A DNA stretch of 24,168 nucleotides from assembly GCA_014728185.1 (NCBI GenBank), contig WJMB01000205.1, forward strand, positions 1 to 24,168, given 5' to 3'. This document shows, piece after piece, positions 1 to 7,050 of this stretch. Position 1 is the first letter of the stretch. Every line of letters begins with the position of its first letter. A model generated the notes under the pieces. That model was not told the DNA's origin, made no database searches, and saw only the letters and a list, made by a program, of their open reading frames with translations. The position numbers were made by a program, and so were the translations under genes. This stretch comes from Candidatus Coatesiibacteriota bacterium (GTDB taxonomy: Bacteria; RBG-13-66-14).

Positions 1-123
1 GCCTCCGGCGGCGGTGAAGGCGGCGGCGGCGTTGGCCGCCGCGCCGCCCAGCAAGCGATGGGCCGGATCGTCGCGACGGGTCTCGAGCATCACCTCGCCG
101 GCGGTCACCAGCAGGGGCTTCAC
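1..123 (-). CDS. kdgK: PfkB-family sugar kinase, N-terminal fragment (probable 2-keto-3-deoxygluconate kinase)
   Basis: Only the first 41 codons lie in the window; the gene runs off the left edge. The start is a GTG at 121-123 on the minus strand that overlaps the TGA of the upstream gene (GTGA), suggesting translational coupling. The visible protein begins VKPLLVTAGEVMLE and contains LLGGAAANAA, which fits the N-terminus of PfkB/ribokinase-fold kinases: a first beta strand ending in GE, then the substrate-binding GG-x-x-x-N loop. In KDG kinases this region contacts the sugar acid. Its place downstream of an Edd-like dehydratase, near KDPG aldolase, favours 2-keto-3-deoxygluconate kinase (KDG + ATP to KDPG). 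Family assignment is fairly safe; substrate is inferred from neighbours. Ribokinase or fructokinase specificity cannot be excluded from 41 residues. Confidence 0.65.
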   Translation of the reverse strand, partial: MKPLLVTAGEVMLETRRDDPAHRLLGGAAANAAAAFTAAGG

Positions 124-542
124 GAGGCGTCGCCCCCACGGTGGACGTCGAGGATGAGTCGCAGCTCGCGCTCTCCGAGGGGCTCGCCGCGCTGATCGTA
201 GACGACCAGCTCGCGGGCGTAAAAGACCAGCCGTCCGGTGCCGCCGTCGGCCAGGCGGCACTCGGTGACCAGGCGGCCGTCGACGACGGCCGTTTCACCC
301 AACCGGGGCTCCCGAGCGGCCAGCTCTTGGGTCGAGAGGAAGCGACCACCGGCGTCGTCGTATAGAATCAGGTCGCGGCAGTTGACCAGGGCGGCGCGAT
401 GGTAGGCCAGACCGGGGCAGCCCAGGGGCGAAGCGAAGGGCAGCTCGAAGGTCAGGCGCAGGTGCCAGTCCGAGCGTCGGGGTTCCAGGAGGGTCGCGCC
501 GCGCCAGCGGCGCCAGTCACGCAGGAGTTGTTCCAGGTTCAT
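120..542 (-). CDS. hypothetical protein in the Entner-Doudoroff cluster
   Basis: A 140-residue soluble protein with no signal peptide or membrane segment and no motif I recognise. It looks beta-rich, with alternating strands such as RLTFELPF, DLILYDDAG and RLVFYARELVVYD. The two similar 'LILYDDAGG' and 'LVVYDQRGE' segments hint at an internal repeat of a beta-hairpin unit. It begins about 85 bp after the dehydratase stop. Its TGA overlaps the GTG of the PfkB kinase, so it is probably cotranscribed and coupled with sugar-acid genes. No clear Shine-Dalgarno sequence precedes the ATG at 542. Codon and base use match its neighbours. Function unknown; a role tied to the kinase or dehydratase is only an inference from position. 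Confidence 0.7.
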   Translation of the reverse strand: MNLEQLLRDWRRWRGATLLEPRRSDWHLRLTFELPFASPLGCPGLAYHRAALVNCRDLILYDDAGGRFLSTQELAAREPRLGETAVVDGRLVTECRLADGGTGRLVFYARELVVYDQRGEPLGERELRLILDVHRGGDAS

Positions 543-627
543 CGGAGGTTCGTCGTCTTCGTTTCGCTCGGCAACGGCCCGCTGGAAAGCGGGAATGATT
601 GAAAGGGCGAGCGCGGACCCCGGGGCC

Positions 628-2325
628 TCAGTTGATCTCGCTCAGTCCGGCGCCCTCGGAGGCCGGGGCGGCCAGCTTGCGGTAGAGGGCTCCCAGGCCG
701 GAGCCGCGGGGCTGCTCGGGGGGGCGCCAGGCGCTCCAGCGCTCGGCCAGCTCCTCGCCGGGGATCAAGAGCTCCAGGCGTCGCTGATCGAGGTCGACCA
801 GCACCGGGTCGCCGTCGCGGACCTGGCCGATGGCTCCGCCCACGGCGGCCTCGGGGCAGACGTGGCCCACGCAGGGGCCGCTGGTGGCGCCGGAGAAGCG
901 ACCGTCGGTGACCAGGGCGGTGCGCCCGGCCAGCTCCGGGTGCTCGCGCAGGGCGGCGGTGAGGTAGTAGAGCTCGGGCATCCCCGCTCCGCGGGGTCCC
1001 TGGCCGGGCAGGAGGATGACACCGTCCGGCTCGATGGCTCCGGCGGCGACGGCCTCGAGGACGGCGGCCTCATCGTGGAAGACCCGGGCCGGTCCCCGGT
1101 AGACCCGGCGCTTCACACCGGCGACCTTGACCACGGCGCCCAGCGGGGCCAGATTGCCGAAGAGTATCCGCAGACCGCCCGGTGGCGCGAAGGGCTCCTG
1201 CGCATTGGCGCAAAGGTAATCCGCTGGGCTCTCGCCAAGGTCGGCCAGGGCGGCGCGGCGGGTTGCGGTGTCGTCGCGGGTGTGATGATCGGCCAGGGCC
1301 CTTTCCCAGTCTCCGGCGATCGTCCGCGCTCCGCTGTCCCAGAGGCCCAGCTCGATGAGCAGGGCGACCACGGCGGGCACGCCGCCGGCCAGGTGGAAAC
1401 GGTCCGTTGGACGGCTCCCGGCGGGGAGCAGATCCACCAGACGCGGCGTGCGGGCCGAGACGCGGTCGGGCAGGTCGAGCTCGAGGTGCAAACCGAGCTC
1501 CCGGGTCAGAGCGGCCAGATGCAGCAGGGCGTTGGTCGAGCCGCCCAGGGCGCAGAGCAGGGTCAGGGCGTTGTTAAACGAGGCCTCGCTGAGCAGGGTC
1601 TGCGGGGTGATTCCCCCCTCCAGAACGCTTCGGGTACTCTGGGCGGCGAGCTTGGCGCGTTCCCGCTGGAGTTCGCCGCCGGCGGGGAGCAGAGCCGAAC
1701 CGAGGGGCGCCAGGCCCAGGCCCTCGAGCAGGCACTGCATCGTCCCGGCGGTGCCCAGGAAGGCGCAGGCGCCGGGTCCGGGGCAGACTCCGCTGACCAG
1801 CTTCTCGTAGTCGTCGGTGTTAAGCTCGCCCCGCCGCCGGGCTGCGGCCCAGTCTCCGACGTCGGCCAGGGTGTGGTCGCCGGCTGCCCGGGGCATCACC
1901 CCGCCGGGGAGGAAGACCGTGGGCAGCTCCAGGCGCAGGGCGCCGAGGAGTTGGCCCGGGATGGCCTTGTCGCAGGCGCCGACGAAGACGGCGGCCCGGG
2001 CGTGCCCGCCGCGGCCGTGAAGCTCGGCGGCCAGGGCGTAGAGCTCGCGTCCGGCCAGGGAAAGGCCCATCCCCGGGGTGCCCTGGGCCACGCCGTCGCA
2101 GATGTCGGTGCAGTGGGCCCGGTAGGGCGCCAGGCCGACGGCGAGGAGCTCGGCGGCGACGGTCCGCGACAGCTCGTCGAGGTGGACCGCGCCGGGGTGG
2201 GTCTCTCCGGCGTGGCTCTCGACAAGCACCCAGGGACTATCGGCGGCCTCGGGGGGCAGGCCGGCTCCCAGGCGCAGGGGCAGGGCCTCGGGGGCCCGCT
2301 CGGAAAGAGGGCTCAGGGGCGCCAC
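628..2325 (-). CDS. edd: IlvD/Edd-family dehydratase, probable 6-phosphogluconate dehydratase
   Basis: A 565-residue member of the IlvD/Edd Fe-S dehydratase family. Edd converts 6-phosphogluconate to KDPG in the cytoplasm. Matches include CDGVAQGTPGMGLSL (C76), GACDKAIPG (C118, Mg-binding D119, K120), CPGPGACAFLGTA (C187), GGSTNALLHLAAL, and the C-terminal VTDGRFSGATSGPCVGHV segment carrying the catalytic Ser. The Cys that supplies the first cluster ligand in dihydroxy-acid dehydratases (in the 'ITPCN' context) is absent: the equivalent here reads THPGAV. The CDG(V)xQG motif is Edd-like. Start: GTG at 2323-2325, chosen because GGGAGGAG lies 5 nt upstream; it overlaps the preceding gene by 13 bp. 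With eda and a KDG-type kinase nearby it fits Entner-Doudoroff. A gluconate or other sugar-acid dehydratase remains possible. It is slightly shorter than typical Edd (about 600 aa). Confidence 0.78.
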   Translation of the reverse strand: MAPLSPLSERAPEALPLRLGAGLPPEAADSPWVLVESHAGETHPGAVHLDELSRTVAAELLAVGLAPYRAHCTDICDGVAQGTPGMGLSLAGRELYALAAELHGRGGHARAAVFVGACDKAIPGQLLGALRLELPTVFLPGGVMPRAAGDHTLADVGDWAAARRRGELNTDDYEKLVSGVCPGPGACAFLGTAGTMQCLLEGLGLAPLGSALLPAGGELQRERAKLAAQSTRSVLEGGITPQTLLSEASFNNALTLLCALGGSTNALLHLAALTRELGLHLELDLPDRVSARTPRLVDLLPAGSRPTDRFHLAGGVPAVVALLIELGLWDSGARTIAGDWERALADHHTRDDTATRRAALADLGESPADYLCANAQEPFAPPGGLRILFGNLAPLGAVVKVAGVKRRVYRGPARVFHDEAAVLEAVAAGAIEPDGVILLPGQGPRGAGMPELYYLTAALREHPELAGRTALVTDGRFSGATSGPCVGHVCPEAAVGGAIGQVRDGDPVLVDLDQRRLELLIPGEELAERWSAWRPPEQPRGSGLGALYRKLAAPASEGAGLSEIN

Positions 2326-2699
2326 AGGTACTCCTCCCGCAGAGTGTAGTCTTCCTCACTGATTATCTCGACGGTGACGACGGCCTGGCGGATCCGCGTT
2401 GTCTCGGCGCGCTCGAAGAGATTGCCCAGCTCCCAGGGGCTGATCAGGCCGGTGATGCGTGTCGAGGTGCTGCCGGCATCGAGCTCGGCGTAGCCCGGTT
2501 CGCCGGCGGTGGTCCACCACTCCAGGGTCACGCGGTAGCTGAACTCCTCGCCGGTGCGGCCGTAGTCCAGCAGCAGTTCGATATCGCCGCCGTTCGCGAT
2601 GCGCAGCTCCTCGATCGTCATCTCGCCGGCGGCCGACCCGGCGAGGACCAGGGTCAGCAGAAGGATCGCGACGGAACTGTATTTGGTCGATTTCGGCAT
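2313..2699 (-). CDS. small secreted protein of unknown function
   Basis: A 128-residue protein with a classical Sec signal peptide: a positively charged start (MPKSTKY), hydrophobic core SVAILLLTLVLAG, and a probable signal peptidase I site near SAAG-E at residues 24-26. There is no lipobox Cys. The mature part of about 100 residues is beta-strand-like (YRVTLEWWT, AVVTVEIIS), with no cysteines and no motif I can name. It may be a small periplasmic or surface beta-sandwich. Its 3' end overlaps the dehydratase start by 13 bp, and the dehydratase ribosome binding site lies inside its last codons. The two are probably cotranscribed, although a secreted protein has no obvious place in a cytoplasmic sugar-acid pathway. 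No good Shine-Dalgarno sequence is visible before the ATG. Confidence 0.65.
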   Translation of the reverse strand: MPKSTKYSSVAILLLTLVLAGSAAGEMTIEELRIANGGDIELLLDYGRTGEEFSYRVTLEWWTTAGEPGYAELDAGSTSTRITGLISPWELGNLFERAETTRIRQAVVTVEIISEEDYTLREEYLWRP

Positions 2700-3027
2700 G
2701 ACGGATTGGGTGAAGCGCGGGTCGCCTATCGATTGCCGGCTACCAGAGAACGCAGTAGTAATCTCAGCAGAGGGAAGAGCCGGTTCGATTCGCTTGTCGC
2801 GCTGATCTACCGTTGGGTGGGCGAGGATTGAACGGCCTGAAACCGTTTATCACGCCAAAGTTCATGACTGGTCGCCGTTGATGGGTGACGATAGGTGACG
2901 AAGTCAGTGTCGCTGATTTCGACGCTTCCGCCAACCGCGACAGACCCCTATCGTTAGACTGTGTGGATACGTCGACGGGTGTCAGTGGCTTCAGGCATCC
3001 GTCGTGAAGCGGTTGTTGATCCACGGC
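2700..3027. other. intergenic gap between eda and the small secreted protein gene
   Basis: These 328 bp hold no convincing gene. Base composition is less GC-rich than the flanking genes. A string at 2843-2853 (CCGTTTATCAC) matches 9 of 11 positions of the MITE terminal repeat found elsewhere in the window, followed by weak similarity to the MITE left end, so a decayed copy is possible. No clear terminator for eda and no strong promoter for the 2699 gene could be identified. Confidence 0.4.
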
Positions 3028-3717
3028 TTAAAGGGTATCGGGGTCCGGTTGCTTCTCGCTGAATCGCTCCAGGCAAAGGCGGCGCTGGGTCTCGGCGAAC
3101 AGCCGACCGACGCCTGTCCAGTCTTCAGCGTCCATCAGCTCATGACGCAGCAGCGATCCGCCGACGGCGGCGCACCAGGCCCCGGCCTCCAGATAGGCGG
3201 CAACGTCCTCCAGCCCGATCCCCCCCGCGGGGAGCAGGCACAACCCGGGCAGCGGTGCCAGCAGGGCCTTGATGAACGCCGGGCCGCCGAGCTCCCGCGC
3301 CGGAAAGACCTTGATCAGTTCGCAGCCCAGCCGCCGCGCGAGCAGCGCTTCGCTGGGTGTCGCCGCGGCGGGGATCAAAGGCCGGCCGGCCTCTCGGGAG
3401 GCCTCGACCAGTTCGGGATCCAGATGGGGACAGACCAGGAAATCGGCCCGGGCGGCGACGGCGGCCTCGAGTCCGGCGCGGTCGACCACACTGGCCGCGC
3501 CGATCAGGCACTGGCTGGCGGATAGCGCGGCGATGGTTTCGAAAGCGTCGGGGGAGGTCAGGGCGACCTCGAGGACCGTGGCCCCGGACTCGATCAGCGC
3601 TCGCCCGACTGCCTCGGCACGACCCGGCTCCCGGGTGCGCAGCACCGGCAGCAGGCGAGCCCGGCGCAGGCGACGGCTCAGCTCGAGGCCGTCCTCTCGC
3701 AAACGCTCCGGGATCAT
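3028..3717 (-). CDS. eda: KHG/KDPG aldolase
   Basis: A 229-residue class I aldolase that splits 2-keto-3-deoxy-6-phosphogluconate into pyruvate and glyceraldehyde 3-phosphate, the last Entner-Doudoroff step. Family landmarks are in order: LLPVLRT near residue 22, catalytic Glu50 in VLEVALTS, GAASVVD at 73-79 (usually GAGTV), IPAAATPSE at 115-123, Schiff-base Lys136 in ELIKVFPA, and LPAGGIG with a C-terminal GGSLL phosphate-binding loop. Length is slightly above the usual 205-215 residues because of a longer N-terminal helix and C-terminal tail. The ATG overlaps the coaE stop (ATGA, 3714-3717), so the two are translationally coupled. No frameshift or missing catalytic residue was seen. Identity is secure; whether it also uses KHG cannot be read from sequence. 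Confidence 0.9.
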   Translation of the reverse strand: MIPERLREDGLELSRRLRRARLLPVLRTREPGRAEAVGRALIESGATVLEVALTSPDAFETIAALSASQCLIGAASVVDRAGLEAAVAARADFLVCPHLDPELVEASREAGRPLIPAAATPSEALLARRLGCELIKVFPARELGGPAFIKALLAPLPGLCLLPAGGIGLEDVAAYLEAGAWCAAVGGSLLRHELMDAEDWTGVGRLFAETQRRLCLERFSEKQPDPDTL

Positions 3718-4361
3718 TCTGCGCGCTCCCCGGCGTGGATCTCGCTCATTCGCGCCAATTCAGTGTTCCAGAGGAGTTCGACGCGCCGCCGCAGTGCCGT
3801 CAGGTCGTCGTCGTTCTCGATGACGAAGTCGGCCCGTCGGGCCTTCTCGGCCGGGTCGAGCTGGGCCGCCAGACGTAGGCGGATCCGGGCCGCGTCCAGG
3901 CCGCGCTCGCTCAGACGTCGCCGGACCAGCTCCGGCTCCGCCCGGACCACCACCACGGCGTCGAAGAGCACGGCGAGCTCCCACTCGTAGATCAACGCCG
4001 CGTCGACGACGAAGGCTCGTTTCACCCCGGCTGGCTCACAGCGCGCCTCGGCGACCGCCGTAGCTATCCGCCCGACCAGCCGGGGATGGATCAAAGCGTT
4101 GTAGCGCTCCAACAGCTCGGGGTCGGCGAAGACCCGTGCGCCGATCGTCCTTCGGTCCAGCTTGCCGGAGGCGTCCCGTACGCCGGGGCCGAGCAGCCCG
4201 ACGACGGCGTCGACGACCTCGGGCTCCTCCAACAGGCGGTGGCCCAGAGCGTCGGCGTCGAGGATTCGCAAGGGAACGATCTCGGCCAGGCAAGCCAGCG
4301 CCGTGGTCTTGCCCGCACAGATGCCCCCTGTCCAGCCGATAATCAGCATCGCTTCGTCCAT
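3714..4361 (-). CDS. coaE: dephospho-CoA kinase
   Basis: A 215-residue P-loop kinase catalysing the final step of coenzyme A synthesis: ATP-dependent phosphorylation of the 3'-OH of dephospho-CoA. Visible features: IGWTGGICAGKTTAL (Walker A, residues 8-22; the usual GGIGSGKS has become GGICAGKT), RILDADALGH (the conserved DAD motif), LIHPRL in the CoA domain, VVDAALIYE (the usual D-x-PLLFE segment, here AALIYE), and the lid region RRRLSERGLD. The C-terminus DFVIENDDDLTALRRRVELL is typical of CoaE ('vI.N.g...L..qv'). The start could be Met1 (4361) or Met5 (4349); neither has a strong Shine-Dalgarno sequence, and Met1 was kept. It overlaps eda by 4 bp, an unusual partner for a CoA gene. Identity is confident. 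Confidence 0.9.
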   Translation of the reverse strand: MDEAMLIIGWTGGICAGKTTALACLAEIVPLRILDADALGHRLLEEPEVVDAVVGLLGPGVRDASGKLDRRTIGARVFADPELLERYNALIHPRLVGRIATAVAEARCEPAGVKRAFVVDAALIYEWELAVLFDAVVVVRAEPELVRRRLSERGLDAARIRLRLAAQLDPAEKARRADFVIENDDDLTALRRRVELLWNTELARMSEIHAGERAE

Positions 4362-4375
4362 TGAGCTTCATGTTT

Positions 4376-4381
4376 ATTATA
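4376..4381 (-). promoter_or_regulatory. candidate -10 box upstream of coaE
   Basis: A perfect TATAAT lies on the minus strand 15 nt upstream of the coaE ATG. No recognisable -35 hexamer sits 16-18 nt further upstream, where the sequence is GC-rich. If used, transcription would start only about 8-10 nt before the ATG, leaving almost no leader. Confidence 0.35.
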
Positions 4382-4416
4382 ACAGACGGGCGCGCTCGGC
4401 CGGGGATCGTTCTGCG

Positions 4417-4509
4417 GCGGTGCTGTGTTGGCACGTTTCTTGCGCCACCCCGCGTTCTTTACGCAAAGGAACGTCCGACTCCGCAAGAAACGTGCCAACA
4501 CAGCACCGC
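4417..4509. repeat. inverted-repeat element, copy 1, with sigma-54-like cores
   Basis: Two perfectly complementary 28-bp arms, 4417-4444 and 4482-4509, flank a 37-bp spacer. The core TTGGCACGTTTCTTGC is shared with copies at 19.1 and 24.1 kb. Outside the core the arms differ from the other copies, yet the two arms of this copy still match each other. The core equals the sigma-54 consensus (GG-N10-GC within TTGGCACG-N4-TTGC) on both strands, facing inward. The element lies between the proS terminator and coaE; the minus-strand core could fire toward coaE-eda. As RNA it would form a very stable hairpin. Confidence 0.8.
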
Positions 4510-4540
4510 GTCGCCGTCGCGATAACGCCGCCGTTAGGTT

Positions 4541-4578
4541 CAAAAGCAGACGGGGCGGAGCCACTGGTCCGCCCCGTC
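4541..4578 (-). terminator. intrinsic terminator of proS
   Basis: On the minus strand an 11-bp GC-rich stem (arms 4549-4559 and 4568-4578, loop of 8 nt) is followed by a short run read as TGCTTTTG. It begins about 25 bp after the proS stop codon, the expected place for its Rho-independent terminator. Confidence 0.75.
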
Positions 4579-4602
4579 AACGCGTGCAATCGCCGACTTG
4601 TG

Positions 4603-6066
4603 CTAGTAGGCCCGGGCGAAGACGGCGTCCCACTTGGCGTTTTCTCCGCAGGCCAGGCAGGCGCCCTTTTCTTCGGGTTGATCGAAGGGCAAACAGCGGA
4701 TGGTGGCCTTGGTGCGCTCCTTGACTGCGGCCTCGCATTCCTCGCTTCCGCACCAGGGGGCGTGGTAGAGGCCGCGCAGCTCATCGAGGCCGGCGGCCAG
4801 TTCGTCGAGGGTCTTCACCCGGCGGGTGCGCTCCTCGCGGAAGGCCAGGGCCTGGTCGTAGAGCTCGCGCTGGATGTCTTCCAGGGTCTCCTCGACGATG
4901 CGGTCCAGGTCCTCGACCAGGACGGGGCGCTTCTCGCCGGTATCGCGGCGCACCATGGTGACCTGGTCGTTCTTCATGTCCCGGGGGCCGACCTCGAGAC
5001 GCAGCGGAACACCGCGCAGCTCGGCCTCGGCGAACTTCCAGCCCGGGGTCTTGTCGCTGTCGTCGAACTCGACCCGGTAGTCGTCCAGGCACTCCAGCAC
5101 GTAGGCGCAGTAGTGCAGGGTCTCGTCACGGGTCTTGTCGAAGAGGATGGGGACGACGACGATCTGGGTCGGGGCAACCTTGGGGGGCAGGCGCAGGCCG
5201 CGCGCGTCACCGTGGGTCATCACCAGGGCGCCCACCGAGCGGGTGCTGACGCCCCAACTGGTCTGCCAGACGTACTTCTCGGTCTCGTCTTCGTCGAGGA
5301 ATTTGATGTCGAAGACCTTGGCGAAGTGCTGGCCCAGATCGTGGGTTGTGCCGGCCTGCAGGGCCTTGCCGTCGCGCATCAGCGCCTCTACACAGAAGGT
5401 GCTGCGCGCCCCGGCGAATTTCTCGGACTCGCTCTTGAGGCCTTTGAGCACGGGGATGGCCAGGTCCTCTTCGTAGAAGCGCTCGTAGACTTCGAGCATT
5501 TTCAGCGACTCGTTGAGGGCCTCCTGCTCGGTGCGGTGGCAGGTGTGGCCTTCCTGCCAGAGGAACTCCGTGGTGCGCAGGAAGAGGCGGGTGACTTTCT
5601 CCCAGCGCACGACGTTGGCCCACTGGTTGATCAGCAGGGGCAGGTCGCGGTAGGACTGGATCCACTTGGAGTAAATGCTGCCGATGACGGCCTCGGAGGT
5701 GGGCCGGACGCAGACCCGCTCCTCGAGCTCCTTATTGCCGCCGTGGGTCACCCAGGCCACCTCGGGGGCGAAGCCCTCGACGTGGTCGGCCTCCTTTTGC
5801 AGCAGGCTCTCCGGGATGAACAGGGGGAAGTAGGCGTTGACGTGTCCGGTCTCCTTGATCCGCCCGTCGAGGCGCGCGCGCATGTTCTCCCAGAGGGCGA
5901 AGCCGTAGGGGCGGATGACCATGCAGCCCTTGAGGCTGGTGTAGTCGGCCAGCTTGGCCTGGCGCACCACATCGACGTACCAGGCGGAGAAGTCCTCGTT
6001 GATATCGGTGAGGACCTCGACGGCGCCCTTGCGGTCCTTGGAGTTTTTGGAATCCTGCTTGGACAT
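4603..6066 (-). CDS. proS: prolyl-tRNA synthetase, short (ProS type 3) form
   Basis: A 487-residue class IIa aminoacyl-tRNA synthetase that charges tRNA-Pro with proline. It is the short thermus/archaeal/eukaryote-like form: it lacks the INS editing domain of E. coli-type ProS (about 570 residues) and has a C-terminal zinc-type extension. Landmarks: DFSAWYVDVVRQAKLADY near the N-terminus, RPYGFALWE, VRPTSEAVIG (about 121-130), motif 2 RLFLRTTEFLWQEGHT, QAGTTHDLGQHFAKVFDI, motif 3 GVSTRSVGALVMTHGD, then the anticodon-binding domain from PTQIVVVPILF. The tail has paired cysteines (CGSEEC, CLAC) and ends in the conserved terminal Tyr (FARAY). Start: ATG preceded by GAGGT about 5 nt upstream. Monocistronic, with its own terminator. 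Identity is secure. Confidence 0.95.
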   Translation of the reverse strand: MSKQDSKNSKDRKGAVEVLTDINEDFSAWYVDVVRQAKLADYTSLKGCMVIRPYGFALWENMRARLDGRIKETGHVNAYFPLFIPESLLQKEADHVEGFAPEVAWVTHGGNKELEERVCVRPTSEAVIGSIYSKWIQSYRDLPLLINQWANVVRWEKVTRLFLRTTEFLWQEGHTCHRTEQEALNESLKMLEVYERFYEEDLAIPVLKGLKSESEKFAGARSTFCVEALMRDGKALQAGTTHDLGQHFAKVFDIKFLDEDETEKYVWQTSWGVSTRSVGALVMTHGDARGLRLPPKVAPTQIVVVPILFDKTRDETLHYCAYVLECLDDYRVEFDDSDKTPGWKFAEAELRGVPLRLEVGPRDMKNDQVTMVRRDTGEKRPVLVEDLDRIVEETLEDIQRELYDQALAFREERTRRVKTLDELAAGLDELRGLYHAPWCGSEECEAAVKERTKATIRCLPFDQPEEKGACLACGENAKWDAVFARAY

Positions 6067-7050
6067 CGGTTACCTCGGGGTTAAGGGGTTCGGGGTCGAC
6101 GGGAATCAGCTTCGGCGTCGACCGGCGTACGGACGCCCGACGCGGATGATCGCGCCGGAGACGTCGCCGCCCCTTTCGGGAACCGCGGGCGGTCGGCCCG
6201 CGTTGAATGGTTGAAGAACCGGCTGGACATCGCTCCGCGCTCCGGTAACAAGCCACCGCGCTCCGGGTGTCGTTCCCGTGTCTAGGACCACGGGACGGCC
6301 CTGGGGCGAAGGGTTGATCTTGCAAGCGGTCTCATTGGCCACTAGAGAACGGTCTCCAGACCGCTGGAGAGCTTGGGCGGACCATAAGGACCTGGGATTA
6401 TCACCCGGAGATGAACAGGATTTACCCGCTGACAGGTTGTCATTTATTGCCCTGCAGCTCGATACACCAGCAGTTCACAAGATCGGATGGGATCACTTTG
6501 TGGCAACGGACCGCAACATTTCTGTCTTACATTCTGATAAAGGCGGTTAGAAGGCAGTTCTAGTATGCACTACGACCAAGCTGCTTGTGGCGGAAACATG
6601 ACTCTTCACCTACCCTGGATACCCTTTTGTGTTGCTCGGGGCTGTTTAATCAACTTCTAACCGCTAGCTGCCCCAACGGCGCAAGAGGAGTTTTATAATA
6701 CCGATTGACATACAGTTATAGCTTGTGAACGCCGTTGTATTCTGTAAAGTAAACTAAAGCGTTCTTCGACATATCAACGTATCAGACGCGGTTACAATCC
6801 AGAGCGCTGTTTTGATTTGCATCCAGCTGATCCGAGGGCGTGTGGGATGTCGAGTGGATTTGCTGTAATAATCCTCTACTCGCCAATACAGCCGTGGGAA
6901 GCCTAGAGGCTGTCGGACCCGTCGAGTGTCCTGGATGATAACAGATGATAAAATGGAGGACGAGCCGACGGCGGGTGGCGACGGTGGCCGTCGCGGGGTG
7001 TTGATCCGATCCAGCCCGGGTACGATAGATCCGCCCCGCATGGTATTCTG
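6067..7050. other. 984-bp gene-free island between proS and the FtsB-like gene
   Basis: No frame here looks coding and no tRNA-like fold was found. The half nearest proS is GC-rich; from about 6390 to 6960 it is clearly more AT-rich than the genes. It contains one recognisable end of the MITE family at 6394 (listed separately), and no second end was found. The proS promoter should lie in 6067-6350, but I could not pick a convincing -35/-10 pair. A 7-bp hairpin at 6978-6994 has no T-tract and is not called a terminator. Confidence 0.5.
6394..6480. repeat. solitary, decayed MITE terminus
   Basis: GGGATTATCAC at 6394-6404 is identical to the terminal repeat of the complete elements at 8430-8791 and 14203-14588. 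The following 60-70 bases resemble the end read as GGGATTATCACACGTTCCTG in those copies: shared islands around ATGAACAG, TTGTCAT and GCAGCT. No matching opposite end or target duplication could be found, so this is probably a truncated old insertion. Confidence 0.55.

Noticed and set aside
628..2325. Calling the dehydratase IlvD (branched-chain amino acid synthesis)
   Set aside because: The IlvD-specific first cluster Cys is missing, the CDGVxQG motif is Edd-like, and neighbours are sugar-acid genes with no other ilv genes.
595..2349. Long plus-strand open frame opposite the dehydratase
   Set aside because: It is antisense to a clear Edd-family gene. Its protein is Gly/Gln/Ala-rich low-complexity sequence, as expected for a shadow frame in GC-rich DNA.
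2779..2793. tRNA T-loop-like GGTTCGATTC
   Set aside because: The flanking bases do not form a T-stem, and no acceptor stem or anticodon arm can be built around it.
4162..6084. Plus-strand open frame of 640 codons opposite coaE and proS
   Set aside because: It spans two genes, their intergenic hairpins and a terminator, and its product lacks any recognisable domain.
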